Notes: generated from the sequence alone by a model not told the origin. A stretch of 61,000 nucleotides of DNA from Mesostigma viride (GCA_009746045.1 RPFO01000034.1:671461-732460); one strand, 5' to 3'; positions 30,545 to 42,600 are shown, counted from the stretch's first letter. Numbers and translations: made by a program.

Positions 30545-33500
30545 CTGTGAAATGAAGCACACCAAGCAGATTCAGGATGGGATGAAATTAGCAGGTGCCG
30601 GCAGAAGCGTTGCTAAATGCTTTCACGCGAAACTTGAGCACAAAGACTGCCTATATGCCCTGCATCCCGTTAGTAAAATTGAAGCATACCTAATAAGCCT
30701 GCACTTTTTGCCAGCTTTCCAAAGGTTGTTGGCAAGAAATACCAGTGACTTTGATGGAGAGCACGTTTCGAAGAACTCACGTAGACATTTCGGTTTGGAT
30801 AAGTGCGTTAGAGTATTCATGAATGGAGCCTCAACATGGCTATTGGATATAAATACAACAAGGGATATCAAGGCAGCTTTCCCGTGAGGCTCTTAGGATA
30901 AGGAAAACTCAAGTCTGTGAGGTCAACACCCTTCCCCCCCCCCCCCCCCTCCCCAAAATTGTGAGCATACTCGCAAGTTATATTCTGTGTATAGGCCACA
31001 CAGGCCTGCCGAGATGCGCACCAGACGCCGTTTGATTGTGCTATAACAAGAAGCACAAGTTACTGATAATGTCATGTTGGAAGCATAATGCCTCGCCTAA
31101 TGTTTTATGTCCTCTGCTTCCTCCTTTCCCCCCATCCCCCCCCCCCCTCCCCGGCAACCCCACTAAAAATGAGGAAAAGGCTTGCACACCTTCGTCCCGT
31201 CAATTTAAATGCTGGACACCGTCATCCTGTCAATTTAAATGCTGATGGATTTCTTTGATCTACCCTCAGTTGAAGGAGAAGTCGAAACCCCGCACCTGCC
31301 CCCTTTTGGCTAATTCCTTCTGCCCCACTATTAATTCATGCTTCCAATCTAGACCAGGTGCGTGCACCCAACTCACCAGGAAGTTCTTGCCGGGTCCCTT
31401 GTCGGCTTCCCAGAACGACGCACGGACGACCTCCACCACCATCTCCATCTTGCCCGGCGCGCTGATGTACACACGTGTTCTCCTGCGGGTCACCACCAGC
31501 CCCGAGGGCAGTTGGCGGGTGCCCAGCTTGCCCTCCAGGGGCGCCTGCACAGGTAATTAAGGCACAGAGCAGGCCACGCGCGCCACGGTCTCATCGTTTA
31601 AGAATCGTCGATAGAGGGCCCCAGCCCCATCTCGCTCACACAGAGCCCTAGGGAAAATCAAGGCATCCTGATGTTTAGTGGACATCAAGGGAATATAATA
31701 ATGACAAATATCTAGAAACTACACCTAGCCCACGTTGGTGTGAATATAGTGACATATTATATCTATCAAAGGGCCCGCCTGTGAAAAAAGATTTACTTTA
31801 CAAGTGACAGGACAAACAGGAATGCCATTTGACTGAGTCAAGCAGCCCACCAAGGCACCAACGGCCACTTCCTGGATGCCTCTCCCTCTCCCCATCGTTA
31901 TACAAGGTCACTGTACCATGTACACGGCGTTATGCAACCATATCTACAAGCACCCAGTCAGTCGTTTGCCCACCCACCCAGGCAACCACAGCCGTCCCGA
32001 CCCACTCATCACACCTGCAACCACCAGGTCGCCCCAACAATCGCCATATGCAGGTCAATATACGGCATGTCGGACCACATGCATGCACTGGCCAAGAGGC
32101 CTTGCAGTGAGACGTGCAGTTTGCCTAAGATGTGCAATAAGCATGAACCTAGACAAGTGGTGTAGCATACACCTACTTAAGTCCATAAGTATTGTGGAGG
32201 CCTATGCCTTCCATGCATGGCTTTGCCCATTCCCGCTGGCTGCTGTCACAACTCCTCTTAAACCCGCACCATAAAAAACAATTCAATGTCTGTGACATTT
32301 TTTGCAAATCACTTTTTGCCCTCCATGGCCGTGCTGCTAAAATCATTGACCTAATGAGCATACCTAAGCGCATGCCATAAAGCATTACTGGTGGAAATAA
32401 AGCTCATTTTGCTGACCATCCCAGGTGGCACTCCGGCCCTTGTTTGACCTTTCTAAATTGCTTCATTCCAACTTGCTATGCATGCCTACAAGGTCTCACG
32501 CCACAGCCACCATCCGGCCACACATAACATGACACCATGCAGTGAAATGCTATGAGTAGATTTACGCCCCATTCCCCACACCTGAAATCGAAAATCATGC
32601 ATACCCTAGAAACTCTAAGTAACTTGCAGTACCATCGACTTACCCCGTTCAGCAGGACGGTCCCGAACGAGGCCGCGTAAGGTGTCCCTGGGCGCGAGTT
32701 GGCGTCCACCAGCACGTGGTCGCTCCCGTACATGACGCTGATCTGGTCCATCCACGTGCGGGCGTCCGCCTTCTTGGAGACACGGGCACTGGCACCCTTG
32801 CTGGCGACAGAGGTGTCGCCCGCCTTGATGCTGGCACCCTTGTCAGACTCAGCCCCCATGAGCCTCGCGTTCACGTGCACCCGCTCGTCCGACAACACAC
32901 AGTACGACCGCTCCGCGCGCCCCACAAAGTCGAAACGGTCGCCGCGCGCGCTCACAAAGTGGGGGTCCGACTTGGCCGACCCCAGGTCAACCTCACGCAC
33001 CGGGGCGGCAAGCGCCACCTCTGCCACGTCACCAAAGGGCTCAAACAAGCCCGCCAAGAAGGCCGCGAAGCCGGCAGACTCGAAGATGCCCTTGACGGAA
33101 TGCTGACTGAGCTCGGACGACGCAAAGGACTCGATCGCGATTTTGATCTGATCCTCCGCCAGCTCACCCAGCTGCAGCAGGCGGCGCCAGAGGCTACTGC
33201 CGCCGCCAAGCGTGGCGTTCACGCCCACCTGGCAGGGGGGGTGCCCCAACCAGACGGCCACCGCCTCCCGAATCAAGTCAACGTCCAGGGTGTCGTTGTA
33301 GCTGCACGTGGCAAAGGATACGAGGTAGCTGGCCTGGACCAGGTAGCCGGTGCTACAGGAGGGGGTCGTCAAGGTGTCCCCCACGACCGGGATGTTGCTG
33401 GCATAACAAGCTGCGGAAGATTTAGGTATCAACCACATGTGCGCGCGTGGCACCAGGGTGCCACACGAGCATCCACGTGAAGAAAGGTCGAATGTAACAA

Positions 33501-36500
33501 GGGCCGAGTGAGGATGGTGGCGAGGGGGGTAAGTAGTGCTCAGGTAGCGGACGTTGGGGTCCAGGTCACTCCCAGACAGTGCATTTATCTTGCCAGAACA
33601 TGCCCATGCACAACAACATGCACAAAATAAAGCATGATTCATGGGAAGGCTGGCAGGTCATAGTACCTGAAGTGACGTGACAGTGTGTACATCGTGTGCT
33701 TGCCACTATCTCTTGCCGCAGTTTGTGTATACTATAGTATATGCATATATACTGTCTATATGCGAAGCTTATTAATTGAGTAACGTGTAATATATATGCG
33801 AGCACGCGCACTCCTGGTGGGTGGCGTGTGTGCGCTAATAATGCCGTTACTATCTGCCTCAGCGCAAGAAGACTAAGATCCCATTACAAATAACAAACAG
33901 AATCATACCATGATGGTGCCACTCATGGTAGCATTCACAAACCTAAGACCCTAATTGTAGCATTAATTCACAAGACTGTGTGTGTGCATACACGTACCTT
34001 CCAGGCACGTATCCCCCACCCGGCGGTGGCCCGGAGAGCGCCCGTCGCTAAGCTTGCAGGAAAAGCCGGCAGGGCAGCCCCAGTCCTGGCCCTTGCGGTT
34101 GTCGGCACAGACTGGTGGTGGCGTCAACAGGTTCCAATGTGGCCAGGACAGGGTGGGGCGTGTGCCCACGATGAATGATGCAGACACAAGCAGGAACGCA
34201 GACGCAAAACATGGGGTGTTGATTGAGGCTGCCAGCGAGCAGGACCACAGTCCAACATGTTCATCATACCACGAAAGCTACACCATTGTGCATGATATAC
34301 GAAGAATCTAGACTAATGCAAGGCCAAACCAGCAAACCCATCTGCTCCGGGTATTGCGTCCGCAACTCGTAGTAACAGCATTACCCCAGAGAGATCATGC
34401 ATACACAGCACGACCAAACAGCTGCCATTCGGGAAAGTTGCAGCCAACTACTGGCTGGTTCCAACTGGCTGCAGTGCATAGTAACCGTAGACTGTTCTAG
34501 TCACTCAGTCATCAATTCAACTCTAAGTTGACTTTAGCTAGTGCCTAAACACTAACGCCTGAACCAGCTAGCCACTAGTAGTCAAAACCACTGTTTGCTA
34601 GCTTTCCTGCTTGTGCTTGGCAGGCAGGCCATTTCACCGAAATTGGGACTGGCTATACCCAGTCTGTATATGCAATCACCATGCAGGCGGACACAAAGAA
34701 GGGGAGCATGACAGTGGCCGCGTTATCCAAACGCCGATACAACGGCATGGATTACCTGGCAGGCGCAAAACAGGATTATATATATCACTCTCTCACATGA
34801 TGAGCTCCCACAACATACGCCTACAGCTATAGCATTACTACATGTAGGTATAGCATTACAGGACTTCAGCTGATATTTCACAAAAGTTAGTTAGCTCGAT
34901 CACATAAATTTATCACAACCACATCCATGGACCACCACCATGCCGATGGCAAGCTTGCCACGCCTGTGTTGTCCATACCAGCATAGCGGTCTGTCCCCCC
35001 CTGCGCGTTGGGCACTGTGTAGTTGAGCCCTCGCCCGTCGATTATGATGTTCAGGCCTGGCCCGCCCACGAACCGCGTGCTGCCATCCGCGCCGACCAGG
35101 ATGTCGTCACCCCCTCCACCGTTAACGAGGTCATTCGCGCCACCGTACAGGACGTCACTACCCGCACCACCGTTCAGCTTGTCATAGTCCGCATCATCCT
35201 CCCCGTGGAGGTAGTCGTCCCCAAACGAGCCAGACAAGGTGTCCGCATCGGCGCCGCCCCAGAGCGTGTCTGACCCATTCCCACCCAGCAAATGGTCCAT
35301 GCCATTGCCACCATCCATGGTGACCCTGCCAGCCCCGCTATTGGTGAGGTTGTCGTTGTCGTTGCCACCCAATACAGCAACCTCCCTGTCGTAAAGACGC
35401 TCGTCATCGACATAGACATCAATCTTGTCGCCACCATTGCCGCCCGACAACGTGACTGTTTTTGCATATTTTGTGACCTCGGTGACCATCTTGTCATTCC
35501 CATCGCCACCTGATATGAAAACGTTGTTGTCAGAGAAGACTCGGGTTACCATGGTGTCGTTGCCTTTGTCACCAGATATGTACGACAGTATCATCGGCAT
35601 CAACAATTAAGGAGGTCATGTCGTCATCACCATCACCGCCCGATACTGTGAGTATCATACTCCTGTTGAATGCACTGACAACCATGCGGTCCTTGCCAGC
35701 CCCGCCCAGCACGTCTACTACACCCTGGCCCCTTGCATCATGGAGCTGTATCAAGTCATCACCATCACCGCCCGACACGATACCGTGCGAATGAACAAGG
35801 ATCTCATCAGCTTCCATGTCGTCATTGCCAGCGCCGCCCAGCATTGTTAAATTCTCGCCAAGCACATCAAACGCATGCATGACGTCGTTACCGTCGCCAC
35901 CCTGCATTCTGATGTCATAGCTTTCCCCTTTCACGTATAAGTCATCGTCACCAGCGCCACCCTGCATGTGCACAAACCTGGATTGGTAATTATCATCGCT
36001 GACCACAACCACATCGATGTCATCGTCGCCATCATCACCCAATAGAGCAATGTTGGCACCATAGCCATAGACATCGATCTTGTCCTTGCCGTTGCCGCCC
36101 GATACGGCAACCTCGTGATCGTTATAATTGTAGACTAAGACCTCCATCTCGTCGTCGCCATTGCCGCCTGACACAGTGACATTTTTGGTAAATGATCTGA
36201 CCTTGGTCTCCATCTTGTCATTACCATCGCCACCTGATACGACAACGTTGTTGTCAGAGAGGACTAGGGTAAGCATGGTGTCGTTGCCTTTGTCACCAGA
36301 TACGACAGCATCATCGGCGAAAACCAGGGAGTACATGTCGTCATCACCATCGCCGCCCAATGCAAGAGCATAATTGCCTCTAAGCTTGGATTTCATCTTG
36401 TCATCACCATCGCCGCCCGATACGAGAGAAACATAGCCAGCAACACTCGAGTACATGTCGTCATCACCATACCCACCCGATACCACAGCTCTCTTATTAA

Positions 36501-38971
36501 AAAAATCATCTGACACCGTGCTCATGAAGTCATCGCCAGCGCCGCCCAGCACTACTATATTCTCGCCTGACACTGTCGCACGCATGACATCGTTACCGTC
36601 GAAGCCTTCCACACTGACGTCAGAGCTGTCCGCAGTCACGTTTAAGTCATCGTCACCAGCGCCACCCTGCACGTGCACAAACTTGGAATCGTAATAATGG
36701 CTGTCCTGCTGCACTGTGATGGCATCGTCGCCATCATCACCGGACACAGCAACGTTGGCACCATTATCGCCTTTGACATCGATCCTGTCATTGCCGTCGC
36801 CACCCGATACGGCAGTTCCATTGTCGTCGTCAGCAGTCTGGACAGAGACATACATCTCATCGTCGCCGTCGCCGCCCTGCACGTGCACGTCCTCACCCTC
36901 GGCATCTACATTAATGTAGTCGTCGCCGTCCCCCCCCGACACTGAAATGTTATGAGCAACTCCTTGGACAACGAGCCTATCAGCACCATTTCCGCCCGAC
37001 ATGGAGATCTCCTGCCTCTGGCTACCGTTGAACAGGCCAAGGTCGTCGTTGAACAACAGATCGTCCCCATCGCCGCCTGACACTCTGACGATTGCCCCGT
37101 CACCCACTTTTTTTATCGTGTCCACCCCGCTGCCTCCGGAGATCACCGCGGTGCCGTTGCCAAAGTGCGCGAGATAGTCGTCGCCCCCCTCGCCGTACAG
37201 GTACACATCATCGTCCTCTGAAACAACGTAATTGTCGGCGCCGTCCGTGCCTGCACGTTGTCGGGGTGAAGGGACCCGGGGCACGCACCATCATAATGAT
37301 GTCATCATGAGGTGGCATACTACATGAGGTAGCATTTCCCCAGTAGTATACCGCCAATGGATATCCAACACATCAGTACCTACATATTGCTACCCATAAG
37401 TGACATCATTATTGCCGACTAGAGTCCACATGCCAACTGTCAGAGGCTGCAAAGACCTTACTAGTAGTAGATGTGCGTGGACCTGACTGAGTAGTGGATG
37501 TGTTGATAGCATTATAGTTGTTACCAGGCCAGAAGAGGTAGCCATACAATCAATTAAGAGGAAACCAAATCTGGAATCCCTGCCCATGCCTCTCAGCGTT
37601 AGGGAGAAAATTGAACAGTTATATACTATCAAACATGAAGCTACCAGGCATTATCGGTGTGTTGAAGGCCAACGCAACCGTCGCTGCTGAAGCAACGGGC
37701 GTTGTTGATGACTGGGCAATTTGTGGATTAATAAGGTACAACAACACGAGGCAATCGATCATCATGGTTCATCACGCCTTCACTATAGCTTGCTGGCAGT
37801 AATGTTATTATTATTAATATTGTTATTATTATTGCTATTATTAGAGGGGGGGCAGATACAGCCATTCAAGCCAGGCTACAAATCCATCTGTGTGCCCGCC
37901 AACGTGCAGCTTGAGGAATCAAGATTGCCAGTGTGGATGATATCGGGAATTGCTGACATGACATCCAACGGCACCCGAAATTCAGGAAAGTGGCTAATCG
38001 TTGTGAATAAGCAGAGTCATGCTACATCATGGTTCATATGGAGAACAGCATGCCAGGCAATTAGCAGAAAAGGTCACTGTATTACGGCATGATTCACATG
38101 ATTCTCCACGAATATGTTACATACCTGTGCGGTTGTACAATGCCATCCCAGGCTGCTGCAGCGGGAACGAGGAAAACAAGAGGAAGATGAACCGACGGGA
38201 CAAATTCGTTTGCAGAGGTTGAAATTGTTGACCATTTGGTTGCACCGATATCTAACAGAATTTGCAGAATTAGAATTCGGAAACAACGTGGCCCTTCCCT
38301 AAGTTGGGATTCTTGGGAGCAGGGGCCGGGGTGCACGTGGCGAGGGGTTAATTGTGACCTGCATCCCCCCCCCCCCCCCCCCCCGCGCGCGCGCGCCTCA
38401 ATAAGGCCACGGCCGTGCACTTGCTCGACCGGAATTTGTGATACTGAGCTCAGGCCCGCTGTTTCTTTCTATAACGCACACGCAACATATATACCAAAAA
38501 ATATCTCGATTGGGTCCTTGCAGGCTCTCTTCACTAACCTATTCAAGCTATGTATTTATTGCCAGTCATGGTAATATTTGATATGCCGAGGTACGACGTA
38601 AATAGCTTATAGTATTAGACTGCTTTACTGGGCTTCTGAGTGATAAAGCTCATGCGTTTATAATTTTAATGGAACAAGCGGATGCCGGATTATAAAAGCG
38701 CCGCAGAACTGCACGCGGAGTACAGCCGTTATTACCGATAAGCTGTAAGAAACAGTACTAATTACATTTGAACCGAGAACTGACGATTGAATACCCAAAA
38801 CAAGGGCAGGATGATATTCCATCCCTAACAACGGAAAGAGAGAGCAGCCGCCAGCGGGCTGAAAAAAAAAGGGATCCTCAACGATGATGTTGTGTACCCA
38901 CGTACCACCACCATGCAGACGATAGCCAGGTAGGCAATCATAAAGGCGGACGAAGACACCCCGCCGGTCAT
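30353..38971 (-). CDS. Secreted RTX-repeat / Root-cap-domain protein, six exons
   Basis: Exons on the minus strand: 38,971-38,902, 37,250-34,979, 34,111-33,998, 33,410-32,644, 31,544-31,377, 30,544-30,353. Donors are GTGGGT, GTATGG, GTACGT, GTAAGT, GTGAGT and acceptors all end CAG. Phases agree at every junction (1, 1, 1, 0, 0), giving about 1,190 residues apart from a frame break near 35,580. Order: hydrophobic signal peptide, about three dozen calcium-binding repeats, a small Cys-rich segment, a helical linker, a Root-cap-like domain. I infer an extracellular, calcium-stiffened matrix or wall protein. Nothing suggests a toxin: no secretion or activation genes, and the C-terminus is plant-like. 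The least certain part is exon 1, across a 1.65-kb intron. Confidence 0.75.
31377..31544 (-). CDS. Exon 5: Root-cap-like domain, middle
   Basis: A 56-codon exon in phase 0 at both ends, from acceptor TGTGCAG to donor GTGAGT. It codes beta-strand-rich sequence (LVVTRRRTRVYISAPGKMEM) and ends KNFL. Its length and position between exons 4 and 6 match the continuous fold of the domain. Confidence 0.8.
32644..33410 (-). CDS. Exon 4: helical linker and start of the Root-cap-like domain
   Basis: 255 codons from a CCGCAG acceptor to a GTAAGT donor. The first half has an ACYASNIPVVGD segment, four cysteines and amphipathic helices (WRRLLQLGELAEDQIKIAI). From about residue 150, SDPHFVSARGDRFDFVGRAE and then YCVLSDERVHVNARLMG follow the plant Root-cap family pattern (DP.F...DG..F.F.GK....F.L.SD..LHINA.F.G). 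Further on, RTWMDQISVMYGSDHVLVDA corresponds to the family's RS.TW.Q...V.FG.H.L. Recognition is by eye. Confidence 0.8.
33998..34111 (-). CDS. Exon 3: small cysteine-rich segment
   Basis: A 114-bp exon between a CCACCAG acceptor and a GTACGT donor, phase 1 to phase 1. It codes VCADNRKGQDWGCPAGFSC followed by K and a Gly/Arg-rich turn to DTCLE, with four cysteines. It resembles small disulfide-bonded extracellular modules, but I cannot name the family. Confidence 0.75.
34979..37250 (-). CDS. Exon 2: hemolysin-type calcium-binding (RTX) repeat region
   Basis: Codes about 755 residues. From the start to about 35,350 there is one GG.G.D-type motif per 20-28 residues (SGGDGDDKM, LGGAGDDFM, QGGAGDDDL), alternating with hydrophobic strands, which suggests one calcium turn per solenoid coil. 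A larger unit of about 715 bp is duplicated: FVH.QGGAGDDDL to GEN...LGGAGDD recurs, and so does SGDKGNDTM. From about 35,340 to 35,080 the motifs become consecutive nonapeptides, as in classical RTX beta-rolls. A 4-base insertion near 35,579-35,582, seen by comparison with the repeat at about 36,296, shifts the frame. In the single-stranded reading the gene is therefore broken there, or the assembly has an error. Confidence 0.85.
37251..38901 (-). other. Intron 1 region of the RTX/Root-cap gene
   Basis: No exon recognised. It contains an ATT/TTA-rich microsatellite near 37,802-37,845 and a C19 run followed by a (CG)n run at 38,366-38,396. Additional small exons cannot be ruled out. Confidence 0.45.
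38902..38971 (-). CDS. Candidate exon 1: signal peptide
   Basis: ATG at 38,971 opens MTGGVSSSAFMIAYLAIVC followed by MVVV, a short polar start and a hydrophobic core typical of a secretory signal. It ends at a GTGGGT donor in phase 1, which fits the phase of the next exon at 37,250. Other donors (GTACGT in phase 0) exist within a few bases, so the exact end is uncertain. It could also belong to a different gene. Confidence 0.5.
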
Positions 38972-39171
38972 CTTTCCCCGCAATAATATTGCCCAGGAGC
39001 TAGAAAGTTGGTGGCCTGTGGGCGGCACGTTTCTTGGCGGAAAGTTCATACAATTACCGTACTAATGTACAATGCTTTCTTGCCGGGCTTTGACACTATG
39101 CAGGCCCCAATTTAAAGAAATAAAAGGACTTGTATACGCTGTCACGAGTCAGTGTTAAACGTTCTTCGCAC
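38972..39171. promoter_or_regulatory. Presumed promoter side of the RTX/Root-cap gene
   Basis: Sequence upstream of the candidate first ATG, AT-rich with an ATTTAAAGAAATAAAAG stretch near 39,112. No specific element is recognised, so the call rests on position only. Confidence 0.3.
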
Positions 39172-39204
39172 ACGCAATGTGAAGGATATGGTTGCAATGC
39201 AGCA

Positions 39205-40820
39205 ATGTGTGAATATGGTTGGAAACGGAGCTTTGTTAAAATCGGATAATGTTTACAGCGCTCACACACTTGAGGCTTGTACACGCGCTTGCCAAGTCAA
39301 GGCACAACACGTGAGGCGGGCTCGCAAGAGATGCCCATTTGGCACTGGCCTATTGTTTATATACTTGTGCACTGTGCTTGCTAGTCCTGAGCAGCCTAGG
39401 AGGCCTGCTCAGTAATAACACCCCCGGTACAGTATTCACTACCTGTACAGCGCTCAACTCCTATACAGTAGGTCTGCCATACAGGCACAGTGACCACAGA
39501 GCACAGTCCACAGTGACTATTGCATCTGCACCTAGAAGCCCAGGACTAAGCCTGCGGTACCAACAGACCACAGGTTAAGGTTCCTATTTACTGCGTACGA
39601 CGTATTAATCCAATACCGTCGTAGGTACAGCACCTAATTCCTGTCAGCCCAGGAATTACTGTCGACCCCATATGTCGTCGGCAAATATTCACGTCCGACT
39701 TAGAAGAACAGCCGGCTCGCGCTCGCGCGCGACCGGGAAGTCGGAACGCCATAACTTTCTTGATACTTGTCGGAATGAACTCGTTCCGGTGCCGCTGGAA
39801 TCGCAGAGATATGCCGAATCAGGATCACGCCAATGCGCTTGGCGTTAACTCCAATCCTTTCTTTTCTTGAGCTGTAGCAGCTCACACAAGTCTACATACA
39901 AACACACACAATGGGTACTGGATATCCTCCCCAGACTACAAGTCACAACCCGCTGGGCATGACAGTCAGCTTGGATTCCTTATTATATGTACATAGCACC
40001 CATACTGGCTCAGGAGCACAAAATTGTAGTCGGGGAGGATGTCCAGGAATCCAAGCTGACTGTCATGCCCAGTGGGTTGTGACTTGTAGTCGGGGAGGAT
40101 GTCCAGTACCCATTGTGTGTGTTTGTATGTAGACTTGTGTGAGCTGCTACAGCTCAAGAAAAGAAAGGATTGGAGTTAACGCCAAGCGCATTGGCGTGAT
40201 CCTGATTCGGCATATCTCTGCGATTCCAGCGACACCGGAACGAGTTCATTCCGACAAGTATCAAGAAAGTTATGGTGTTCCGACTTCCCGGTCGCGCGCG
40301 AGCGCGAGCCGGCTGTTCTTCTAAGTGGTGCGTGAATATGTGCCGACGGCATATGGGGTCGACAGTAATTCCTGGGCTGACAGGAATTAGGTGCTGAACC
40401 TACGACGGTATTGGATTAATACGTCGTACGCAGGAAATAGGAACCTTAACCTGTGGTCTGTTGGTACCGCAGGCTTAGTCCTGGACTATTGGGTGCAGAC
40501 GCAAGAATCACTGTGGACTGTACTCTGTGGTCACTGTGCCTGTATGGCAGACCTACTGTATAGGATCTGGACGCTGTACAGGTTGTTAATACTGTACCGG
40601 GGGTGTTAATACTGAGCAGGCCGACGAGGCTGCTCAGGCCTAGCAAAGCACAGTGCACAAGTATATAAAGAATAGGCCAGTGCCAACTGGTTAGATCTCT
40701 TGCGAGCCCGTCTCACGTGTGTTGCCTTGACTTGGCAAACTCGTGTCTAAGCACTCACGTGCACGAGTGCTGTAAGCCTATATTTTTAACCAAGCTCCAT
40801 TCCAACCATTCTCATGCAGA
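39205..40820. repeat. Long inverted repeat (~1.6 kb, ~57-bp spacer)
   Basis: Left arm about 39,250-39,990 and right arm about 40,045-40,780 are reverse complements with few mismatches; weaker pairing extends out to about 39,205 and 40,820. The identical 61-codon frames at 39,700-39,885 (minus) and 40,139-40,324 (plus) are one sequence seen in both arms. The spacer (about 39,990-40,045) holds a partial copy of the arm tip. Transcription across it would give a ~740-bp double-stranded hairpin. It could be a foldback transposon, a head-to-head insertion of one element, or a small-RNA precursor. No transposase is present. Confidence 0.9.
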
Positions 40821-40866
40821 TGAATCTATCCGCGCGCATTGGAATCTATCTATCCCTACACATTGC

Positions 40867-41463
40867 GCTTTAACTCAAATTACAATTTGACGTCAGTCTG
40901 ACGTGCTCTGAGATTTGCATGCTCTTGCAATACGTGCACGTCTAGGCCGTCGTGGCCTTTTTTACGTCAGTCATGCGGATGAATCGCCGATCGGTGCTGC
41001 TGCATGTATGAGGCACTACAGCCGTTGAATCCACGTGTACAATTGCATCGTCATCGTCGGATACATCTGTGAGTCAGTCAAGTCAGACTGACGGAGACTG
41101 ACGGATACAACTGTACGCCCGCGCTGCAACAGCTCTGAACAGTTGTGCTGCAGCTCATGGCCGCCGGCTCACCCGGCTGGCTGTTGGATAACCGGCGAAA
41201 AACTGACTGACAGGAATCTGGAGAATCCGGACCATGCCGGTATGTAGCTCGAGCCTGCTCAGTGCTCATGGACTATGGAGTCATGGTCATCCTTGCTTCT
41301 GGCCTCTGGGTGATTCGGATAACCGGGCGATTTTTTTAAAACTAGTAGGCACTATACAGCCGTTGGATCCACATCTTTATCATTTCTCTGTCGCACGGCC
41401 GCGTGCACGTGAATTGAAGAGTTCAGTTATTCAGTTCACTTCAGCTCAGTTCAGTTCAGTTGA
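40867..41463. other. Intergenic; short repeat shared with 15.2 kb
   Basis: No gene recognised. 41,219-41,256 (GAGAATCCGGACCATG, then GTAGCTCGAGCCTGC) matches 15,232-15,267 inside CACTA-like element 1, with a short insertion. CAGTTCAGTT-type runs lie near 41,430-41,462. Confidence 0.45.
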
Positions 41464-41570
41464 TCAGGCGGAGCCAATTTTCGGAAGAACCGTTAGGTTC
41501 GCCAGAATTGGCGAAGCTTATAAGGCCGTACACGTGAGAAAACATAGGAATAGGGGATGAAAATCCGTCA

Positions 41571-41667
41571 ATCCATCCATCCATCCATCCATCCATCCAT
41601 CCATCCATCCATCCATCCATCCATCCATCCATCCATCCATCCATCCATCCATCCATCCATCCATCCA
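41571..41667. repeat. (CCAT)n tetranucleotide array, short copy
   Basis: About 24 CCAT units. Both flanks (GGATGAAAATCCGTCA left; CACCGAATTTGTCCC.AATTT right) are shared with the large array at 42,760, so the two arrays are copies of one module that differ in repeat number. MDGW/IHPS proteins here are repeat translations. Confidence 0.97.
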
Positions 41668-41724
41668 CCGAATTTGTCCCAAATTTGCAAGCATAAGGGT
41701 GAGGTTCACAGGTCGGACAAATAA

Positions 41725-42600
41725 TATTTAAATAACATTTAAATACTTCTTGCAGGTACCAAAACAAGGTCAAATAACATTTAAATATTTTCACACAAAC
41801 TGGGGAGCAAGGCAAATATATTTAAATATTTTTCCGGCGAACGAGACTTCTGGACAAATATATTTAAATATTTTCCAGCGCAACTGCCTTTCGTGACAAA
41901 TACATTTAAATAAATTCTGCCAAAGGGCCCTTCGAGGCAAATATATTTAAATATATTTATAAATATCAAGCAAACCAAATATATTTATAAATATATTTAG
42001 TTTACTTGATATTTAAATACCCTTTAATTAGTAAATCAATTTAAATAGTTGTCTCACTTAATTAATACTCCAACGGAGGCTGGTAAGTAAGTAAGTAAGT
42101 ACTTGCGTGTCATGCGCAAAGGCATGCCACGGAGTACAAAGGTGATTGATGACAACGGAGGCTGGTCATGAAGCTTCGAGAGCAAACTGACTGACTCACT
42201 GACCGACTGACTGTTATAGGAGGGGCTTCGGCCTGCGGGTGACGGACGGCGGGAAAGGGGGAAGGGCGCTCCGGATAGGGCGCAACTAGGACAGGCATGT
42301 ATTTAAATGTTTAAATATATTTAAATATACTGATACATTTAAATACATTTATAAATACCTAATATTTAAATAGTATTTAAATACATTTAAATAATTAGCC
42401 CCAACGGCCAATCCACTGCAAATATATTTAAATATTTTACCGGCGAACGCGACTTCTGGATAAATATATTTAAATATTTTTCCGCCTAAGGCACTTCCGT
42501 CATAAATATATTTAAATATTTTCCCCCAAGTTAGGCGAACGAAGCAAATAATATTTAGGGGACTAAATATCCAATATTTATAAATAAAATATGGGTAAAT
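41725..42600. repeat. ATTTAAAT palindrome cluster
   Basis: About 18 copies of ATTTAAAT, most within AAATATATTTAAATATTT, separated by GC-richer spacers of about 25-40 bp. Some spacers recur, for example CCGGCGAACG.GACTTCTGGA near 41,834 and 42,442. A non-palindromic stretch (42,060-42,298) with a TAAG run interrupts the cluster. No coding potential. It could be a matrix-attachment, replication or recombination-prone site. Confidence 0.85.

Noticed and set aside
32699-33480. Plus-strand 254-residue frame opposite exon 4
   Set aside because: Antisense shadow of the Root-cap-like exon, whose splice sites and motifs are on the minus strand.
36161-36945. Plus-strand frames opposite the RTX exon
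   Set aside because: Shadows of the RTX repeat coding strand; no independent motif.
30353-38971. Reading the RTX gene as a secreted cytolysin
   Set aside because: RTX repeats occur in many non-toxic secreted proteins; the eukaryotic introns, Root-cap-like end and absence of secretion or acylation genes argue against a toxin.
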